Assembly (NCBI GenBank): GCA_019454045.1
Contig: SKCR01019524.1
Location: 1-64,000 of the forward strand
Direction of reading: 5' to 3'
Length of the DNA: 64,000 nucleotides
From: Zanthoxylum bungeanum
Lineage: Eukaryota; Streptophyta; Magnoliopsida; Sapindales; Rutaceae
Positions 60,101-64,000 of the stretch are shown piece after piece. Each line of letters begins with the position of its first letter. The stretch's first letter is position 1. Below the pieces are notes generated by a model. It made no database searches. It was given only the letters and a program-made list of their open reading frames with translations, and was not told where the DNA came from. A program made the translations under genes and the position numbers.

Positions 60101-62551
60101 CATTTGATAAGTTGTATAGGAATAATGATTACTTGTTTAGAGATAATAAACTATGTGTGCCAAATTATTCTATGTGGGTATTACTTGTGCGTGAGGCACA
60201 TTCTGTGGGATTGATGGGTCATTTTGGAGTTAAGAAGACTTTAGATATGTTGCATGAACACTTTTATTGGCTAAGATGCGTAGGCATATAGAGCGTATTT
60301 GTAGTACTTGCATTGCATGTAAAAAGGTTAAATCTAAGGTCTTACCTCATGGATTGTATACACCTTTACCAGTGCCAATGGCACCTTGGGTTGACATTTC
60401 AATGGATTTTATGCAAGGATTACCAAGGACTAAAAAGGGTAGGGATTCCATTTTCGTTGTTGAGGATAGGTTCAATAAGATGGCACATTTCTTACCATGT
60501 CATAAGACTGACGATGCTACGCATATTGCTGACTTATTCTTTAGGAGATCGTGAGACTTCATGGCATTCCTAAGACAATAGTTTTCGATAGAGATGCTAA
60601 GTTCTTGAGTAATTTTTGGAAAGTGTTGTGGGGTAAGCTAGGTACTAAACTTTTGTTTTCTACCACATGTTACCCACAACTGATGGTCAAACTGAGGTGG
60701 TAAATAGAACCTTGTCTCAATTGTTATGAACAATTATTAAGAAAAATTTAATGTCTTGGGAGGATAGTTTGTCATTCATAGAGTTTGCATATAATAGGTG
60801 CATGCATTCCAGAACCTCTTATTCGACTTTTGAGATTGTTTATGGTCTTAACCCCTTATTCCTTTGGACTTGATTCCTTTATGGATTGATGAGTGAGCTA
60901 ACTTAGATGGGAACAGGAAGGCTGAACTTGTACAATCCCTTCATGAAAAGGCGTGACTTCAAATTGAGAAAAGAAGTGAACATTATGCGAAGCATGTTAA
61001 TAAAGGACGGCGTCGTGTGATATTTCAACCAGGTGATTGGGTTTGGGTGCACATGTGCAAGGAGGGGTTTCCCGAGAACAGAAAGTCTGAGTTGAATCCA
61101 CGAGGAGATGGTCCATTTCAGATTCTTGAGAAGATAATTGACAATGCCTATAAAGTGGACCTTTCAGGTGAGCACCATGTTTCTACTACTTTTAGTGTTT
61201 CTGACTTATCCTAGGTTGATGCAGATTCGAGGACGATCCTTTCGAGGAGAGGGGGAATGATGAGAATCAAGGCACTCAACCTATTGCTCAAGATATTCAA
61301 GACCCATTTCAAACGGCTTAATTACAAGATTCAGAGCTATGAAGATCAAGGATGCGATGAATGGACTTGTGTAGAGGACGCTGGCCGATTCCCGTCATGG
61401 ATGCTTAAGTGATTCAACTATGAAGATAGGCTTGCAAGATCAAGGACCACCATTGTTGAACTTAATTCAAGCCTTAGTAGATGATACTTAGCCCATTAAA
61501 ACTTAGCCCATTTTTAATGATGTAATAATTCAGCCCATTGATGGGATATTATTTAGTCGAGTACTTGAGTTTGTATTATTTATTTATTTTAATTGTGTAA
61601 TGGGCTGGACAATTAATTATTTAAGCCCTTATATTGTTTAGTTAGGAGTTCACCTGCATGTGCCATGCATGAGGGATCGCGTGAACTAGGGGTTAGAATT
61701 AGGTTTCACGTGCCTGTTGGCATGGTGGTAGTTTAGGCGTGTGTGAGTGTGTGTGAGGCTTTACTGGCGTGATTAGGGCTTTTTTCCTTTATGACTTATT
61801 AAAGGCTATGACTTGTTATTTTATTAAACAACCAATAATAAATCTTTTTAAGAGAATTTCGTGAGACATCCTCTTGTCTTCTTGAAAGAATTATAACTCA
61901 TCAGAGTCTTACAAACTTTGTGGCGTTTTCTTGTAACCTAGGTTCTTGAATCTAATATTCAACGGGTCTAGGAATTCTAATCTGCCCATATTGGCTTTTC
62001 TGGGTTCTTGATTCATCTTGTCCGTGGGTTCAAGGGTTCTTACCCTCCGGGGTCACATCACAGAGTATCCCCCAAAGAAAAAATATTAAACAAAATTTTT
62101 ATGAGCTACGGAACTTTCTTAGAAAGTAAGGTGAGTGGAAACAGTAAACTACATTGTACTTTACATACCACCTCCAACAATAGTTAAAAAACTGTTTTAC
62201 TGAACATGCAAATTGCATTGGAAATGAAGGAAAGAATTACAATTTTTATGATGCAGAGAGAGGAGAAGAGTGTAACAGTCAAAATAGAGAAAAATTAGTC
62301 GAGGAAACAGAACTTAGAAGAAGCTTTCATACTTTCTCTGAAGCTAATGATTCAAATTCATTCAATGCATGGAAGAGAGAGAGAGAAGGTAGAGAAATTA
62401 CTTTAGCAGCATCCCAAAGTCGAACTGTCTTATCAAATGAAGACGTTGCTAGCTGAGATGAATTTGGTCTGAAGCGGACATCAGTGACTATATTACTGTG
62501 TTCAACTGGCGTACACTCAGTTTGAAGAGTTTCCATGTTCCAAACAACAAC
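54001..62551 (-). CDS. LUH: LEUNIG_HOMOLOG-like WD40 co-repressor, five 3' exons (5' part outside window)
   Basis: Spliced coding segments on the - strand are 62551-62402, 55111-54956, 54862-54746, 54617-54420 and 54144-54001, all phase 0, giving 254 residues plus a TAA stop at 54003-54001. Each junction has GT and AG. They make up the C-terminal WD40 propeller, with [45 protein letters not shown] and the terminal [21 protein letters not shown] near the end fits LUH rather than LEUNIG (from memory). LUG/LUH proteins are nuclear Groucho/Tup1-type co-repressors acting with SEUSS-type adaptors; the LUFS domain and Q-rich region would lie beyond 64000. The long intron holds a 6.8 kb antisense retrotransposon. 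Whether the gene is expressed cannot be judged; its frame is intact in all five exons. Confidence 0.88.
54420..54617 (-). CDS. LUH: LUH-like exon: WD40 repeats
   Basis: These 66 codons contain [33 protein letters not shown] and [13 protein letters not shown], ending VIGGYQ. The segment usually SEDS before VRVW or VKLW in the family (from memory) reads SQVS here. The acceptor is TCTCAG and the donor GTGATC. Confidence 0.88.
54746..54862 (-). CDS. LUH: LUH-like exon: VRFQP / ENVVSIFD blade
   Basis: These 39 codons contain [20 protein letters not shown] and SIFDVETD, a blade typical of LUG/LUH proteins. The acceptor is GGTCAG and the donor GTATAC. Confidence 0.87.
54956..55111 (-). CDS. LUH: LUH-like exon: WD40 repeat
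   Basis: These 52 codons start [20 protein letters not shown], directly in phase with the AAK of the previous exon 7.3 kb upstream, and end CARISK. The acceptor is TTGCAG and the donor is AAG followed by GTTAGC. Confidence 0.88.
55283..56111 (+). mobile_element. 5' LTR of the intronic chromovirus
   Basis: This is 829 bp, TG...CA. A TATAAAAGG sequence near 55849 is a plausible promoter TATA box, and it starts the element transcript opposite to LUH. The start of the homologous 3' LTR lacks some short segments, so the two LTRs differ by substitutions and several indels and the insertion is old. Confidence 0.9.
56112..56130 (+). other. Degenerate primer binding site of the chromovirus
   Basis: GTTGCTATCAGCGCTTAGG follows the LTR and resembles TGGTATCAGAGC (initiator tRNA-Met) with several changes. 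Placement directly after the LTR is the main support. Confidence 0.6.
56611..57066 (+). repeat. CAGACTCTGAA-type degenerate tandem repeats in the chromovirus leader
   Basis: About twenty short units built on ATCAGACTCTGAA with tails such as TTCAGAACCTCAG fill the leader upstream of gag. Some longer units repeat at about 45-50 bp. The repeat is followed by an A-run of 31 at 57160-57190. No frame stays open across the array. Confidence 0.8.
57657..58625 (+). pseudogene. Chromovirus gag (322 codons, frameshifted before the zinc knuckle)
   Basis: The frame starts at ATG 57657 and reads an N-terminal charged region with a coiled-coil-like stretch (residues about 15-55), an acidic segment (about 75-95), and a Retrotrans_gag core from about residue 125 ([20 protein letters not shown], later AINWWDKL and [16 protein letters not shown]). 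It stops at 58625 just after the basic [11 protein letters not shown] segment, where the frame is lost by a shift. The zinc knuckle continues in another frame at 58600-58815. Gag would build the particle. It is the longest open frame in the window, but the break uncouples it from pol. Confidence 0.85.
58600..58815 (+). pseudogene. Chromovirus gag zinc-knuckle segment
   Basis: This contains [14 protein letters not shown], a CX2CX4HX4C nucleocapsid zinc knuckle, in a different frame from the preceding gag. It ends at a TGA after DDEWW. It overlaps the end of the upstream frame by 26 bases, consistent with a single small indel. Confidence 0.82.
58903..59373 (+). pseudogene. Chromovirus protease remnant
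   Basis: One frame with a single internal stop (59095-59097) reads the retropepsin active-site region as [14 protein letters not shown], where the family has DSG, so the catalytic Asp is replaced by Tyr. [11 protein letters not shown], typical of the second half of the domain, follows near 59209-59241. The protease would cut the polyprotein and is inactive here. Confidence 0.75.
59469..59885 (+). pseudogene. Chromovirus RT start joined to RNase H, RT core missing
   Basis: The open frame begins in the linker before RT and reads [20 protein letters not shown] and MCVDCQAIN, the start of the RT domain, then goes straight into [20 protein letters not shown] and [14 protein letters not shown] of RNase H. 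The RT fingers and palm with the YxDD motif (about 200 residues or more) are absent, yet the frame stays open across the join near 59690-59705. The RNase H end is broken at 59883. Confidence 0.82.
59890..60900 (+). pseudogene. Chromovirus integrase remnant (zinc finger and core)
   Basis: The HHCC zinc finger is split over two frames: [20 protein letters not shown] near 60190-60250, then [10 protein letters not shown] near 60294-60324. The core follows with [19 protein letters not shown] (first catalytic Asp), VFDRDAKF near 60580 (second Asp), and the [12 protein letters not shown] region near 60675-60715 (Glu) after a shift. Several shifts and stops interrupt it. Confidence 0.8.
61017..61214 (+). 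pseudogene. Chromovirus integrase C-terminal segment
   Basis: The frame reads [20 protein letters not shown], then [20 protein letters not shown] and VSDLS before TAG. This is the GPF/Y integrase tail found in Ty3/gypsy elements. A polypurine tract (about 61243-61257, GAGAGGGGGAA) precedes the 3' LTR. Confidence 0.8.
61258..62060 (+). mobile_element. 3' LTR of the intronic chromovirus
   Basis: This is 803 bp, with the same ends as the 5' LTR. It is followed at 62061 by the second copy of the 22-bp flanking duplication. Confidence 0.9.
62402..62551 (-). CDS. LUH: LUH-like exon (first in window): WD40 repeat
   Basis: These 50 codons start [10 protein letters not shown] and contain [14 protein letters not shown] and [15 protein letters not shown], a full WD repeat with the GH-like and WD positions present. 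The acceptor is the second AG of CAGTAG (the first would put TAG in frame). The donor is GTAATT directly after the AAA of the last Lys. Confidence 0.88.
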
Positions 62552-62899
62552 CTACTGACATAAGTAACAATAAGCATCCATTTTATTTTTGTATAAGATT
62601 AATATGTATGGATCTTATGTTCTTTTGGCCGATGAAAGATGCCTCTATGAACCTCCAATACATCCAGGAATTCAATGACCAAAATTTTATATGGCAATAC
62701 GGCATATATATCTAATAACAACAAAATTTATGTCACTGAATTTCTACATGTATTTATTAAGAAACTAAAATATACTGCTGAAATAACTAAACAAAAGTTG
62801 TGAAAGTAAAACAACAATATATTTAAGGAATGAATAGTTTGATGCTTGAAATAACGAGATTTTAGTTTTAAAATTTTAAGTGAAGGACATAAATATATA

Positions 62900-63095
62900 T
62901 ACACACCCTTCTAATGAGAGATCTCTAATTTAATAAAACGATAACCATGCTAAAAGACAAAAATAAAAATAAAATAAAAAATAAAATAAAAACCCTCTAA
63001 TACTCTCCAAGACAAAACACACTTCATCGGAGTATGTGTTTTCTTGTCTTTTAGTTTATTCCTCATTTTATTAAAATGAAGGATCCCTACTTTTT
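62900..63095. mobile_element. MITE-like inverted repeat, copy 1
   Basis: The left arm from about 62911 (GAGATCTCTAATTTAATAAA ... CTAAAAGACAA) is an imperfect complement of the right arm (TTGTCTTTTAG ... TTTTATTAAAATGAAGGATCC) ending near 63090. The centre has AAAACACACTTCATCGGAG and GTATGTGTTTTC, itself an inverted repeat. No coding sequence is present. Confidence 0.6.
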
Positions 63096-63424
63096 ATCAT
63101 ATGAACATAGTAGGAAAAAAAAAACTCCAATGCATTGGAGTTCTGTTTATTTTTTATTTTTTATTTTTGTCTTTTTGATCGACCTGCACATTTTTTAAAA
63201 TGAGGACATCTTTATAAGATAATATATGTTTATGTGTATATATATTGTTGCTCACGTTATGGTAAGCGACTCTACCACGTGACACAATCTAATTAATCCA
63301 CAGCTTCAACTCATTAATACTGAGTTGCAGATTTTTTTTTGTCTCTTTTATTGGATTTGTTTTTTGTGTTTTTGCTCTGTTCATATAATAAAAAAGTACG
63401 GATGTCTGTGTATATATAATAACT

Positions 63425-63582
63425 TCTATTGAGAGATTCCTTATTTTAATAAAATGAGGGCTAAATTAAAAGATAAGAGAAACACATACTACAATGCAGT
63501 GTGTTTTGTCTTCTAGAATATTGGAGCATTTTTCTGTCTTTTAGCTTGATTCATATTTTATTAAAATGATGAATCCCTAATT
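63425..63582. mobile_element. MITE-like inverted repeat, copy 2
   Basis: The arms are GAGATTCCTTATTTTAATAA and the complement-like TTTTATTAAAATGATGAATCC, with a centre related to copy 1 (ACACATACTACAATGCAGTG). The arms pair well and match copy 1 family-wise. Confidence 0.6.
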
Positions 63583-63647
63583 ACTTAGAAGGGCACTGAT
63601 ATATAGTAGTAGTTTTTCAATAATGGATATATATATATATATAAATA

Positions 63648-63785
63648 GTCCTCTTAATGACGGATCTCTCAATTTAATAGAAAGAGCAAGCTGAAAAATA
63701 GAAAACATGAACTCTAATATGCTATAGGAGTATAGGACAAACCATGATGTGCTAGAGTGTACATTTTTTTTGTCTTTTACTCCGG
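63648..63785. mobile_element. MITE-like element, copy 3 (decayed)
   Basis: The left arm (CTTAATGACGGATCTCTCAA) is recognisable and TTTTTTGTCTTTTAC marks the right inner arm, but the right end is lost. An AT-dinucleotide run (about 63626-63643) lies just left of it. Confidence 0.45.
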
Positions 63786-63861
63786 TCCCCATATTCATAC
63801 ATATCCTCTCTGTGTGTGTATCTCTCTGCATATAAATGTGTGTGGATATATCTCATGTGTA

Positions 63862-64000
63862 ACCAAACCAAACCAAATAAAGCCTTTTCCCACAAGATAG
63901 AGTCGGCTACATATATGCTCTATCTGAGATCATTGTTTTATCAAGCTCCAAAAAACCTAGGTCTCTTTATATGGGTTCTGTCCATGTCAACTTAAGTCTT
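63862..64000 (+). mobile_element. Possible SINE fragment at the window edge
   Basis: The tract ACCAAATAAAGCCTTTTCCC, followed by GAGTCGGCTACATATATGC and CCTAGGTCTC, resembles a dispersed plant SINE as I recall it. It runs off the window, so neither A/B box placement nor the 3' tail can be checked. Confidence 0.35.

Larger units (their letters stand above)
55283..62060 (+). mobile_element. Decayed Ty3/gypsy chromovirus (CRM/Reina-like) in LUH intron
   Basis: This 6778-bp element lies antisense to the gene: 5' LTR 55283-56111, 3' LTR 61258-62060, both TGATGAGAATCAAGGCAC...CACATCA. The order gag, protease, RT/RNase H, integrase on the + strand is Ty3/gypsy. Integrase residues such as [11 protein letters not shown] and [19 protein letters not shown] resemble CRM and Reina chromoviruses (recalled); no chromodomain is evident after the integrase end. 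Instead of a 5-bp target duplication, both sides carry a 22-bp near-identical sequence (55258-55279 and 62061-62082, one mismatch). Confidence 0.85.

Overview
The window is plant nuclear DNA, almost certainly from a flowering plant and probably a eudicot. It combines nested LTR retrotransposons of typical plant lineages (Ty1/copia primed by initiator tRNA-Met; Ty3/gypsy of Tat/Ogre type apparently primed by tRNA-Arg; a Ty3/gypsy chromovirus) with one intron-containing host gene whose protein matches LEUNIG_HOMOLOG (LUH), a Groucho/Tup1-type WD40 co-repressor. I cannot name the species. No bacterial-type operon, CRISPR array, rRNA or tRNA gene is visible.

Positions 1-52588 are a stack of transposons inserted into one another. 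Most copies belong to one copia family (LTR about 2.0 kb, starting TGTTGG and ending CAACA; PBS TGGTATCAGAGC; a 2.3 kb non-coding leader before gag; Angela/BARE-like). From the left: the pol end and 3' LTR of a + copy (1-2874) inside a - copy A (2875-8818), itself inside the RNase H region of a - copy B (8819-15302). B carries a + solo LTR (11657-13701, target duplication TCCTT). B abuts a gag/leader piece C (15303-16859). A + copy D starts at 16860 and runs, repeatedly interrupted, to about 52588. D contains an inverted piece of the same family (20266-21246), a Tat/Ogre-like element F on the - strand (23170-40157, duplication CTTAG) and a complete + copy I (42425-52387, duplication ACATC). 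F contains a truncated + copia copy G (29456-34410) and, inside its right LTR, a solo LTR H of a related family (36937-39507, duplication CTAGG).

Positions 52589-53990 are non-TE flank and probable LUH 3' UTR. LUH lies on the - strand. Five 3' exons (54001-62551) encode the last 254 residues; upstream exons lie beyond 64000. The intron at 55112-62401 holds a 6.8 kb decayed chromovirus (55283-62060) in antisense to the gene. The next intron upstream (62552-64000) holds several MITE-like inverted repeats and a possible SINE.

No retrotransposon gene is intact. The most unusual structure is non-coding: each full copia LTR carries a string of about eight to ten short, nearly perfect hairpins with three-base loops, mostly TNG, whose arms sometimes differ between copies in a paired way. 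All four copia RT copies share the same frame break and a YNDD motif, which suggests a family spread from an already defective template. All coordinates, alignments and similarity statements are by eye.
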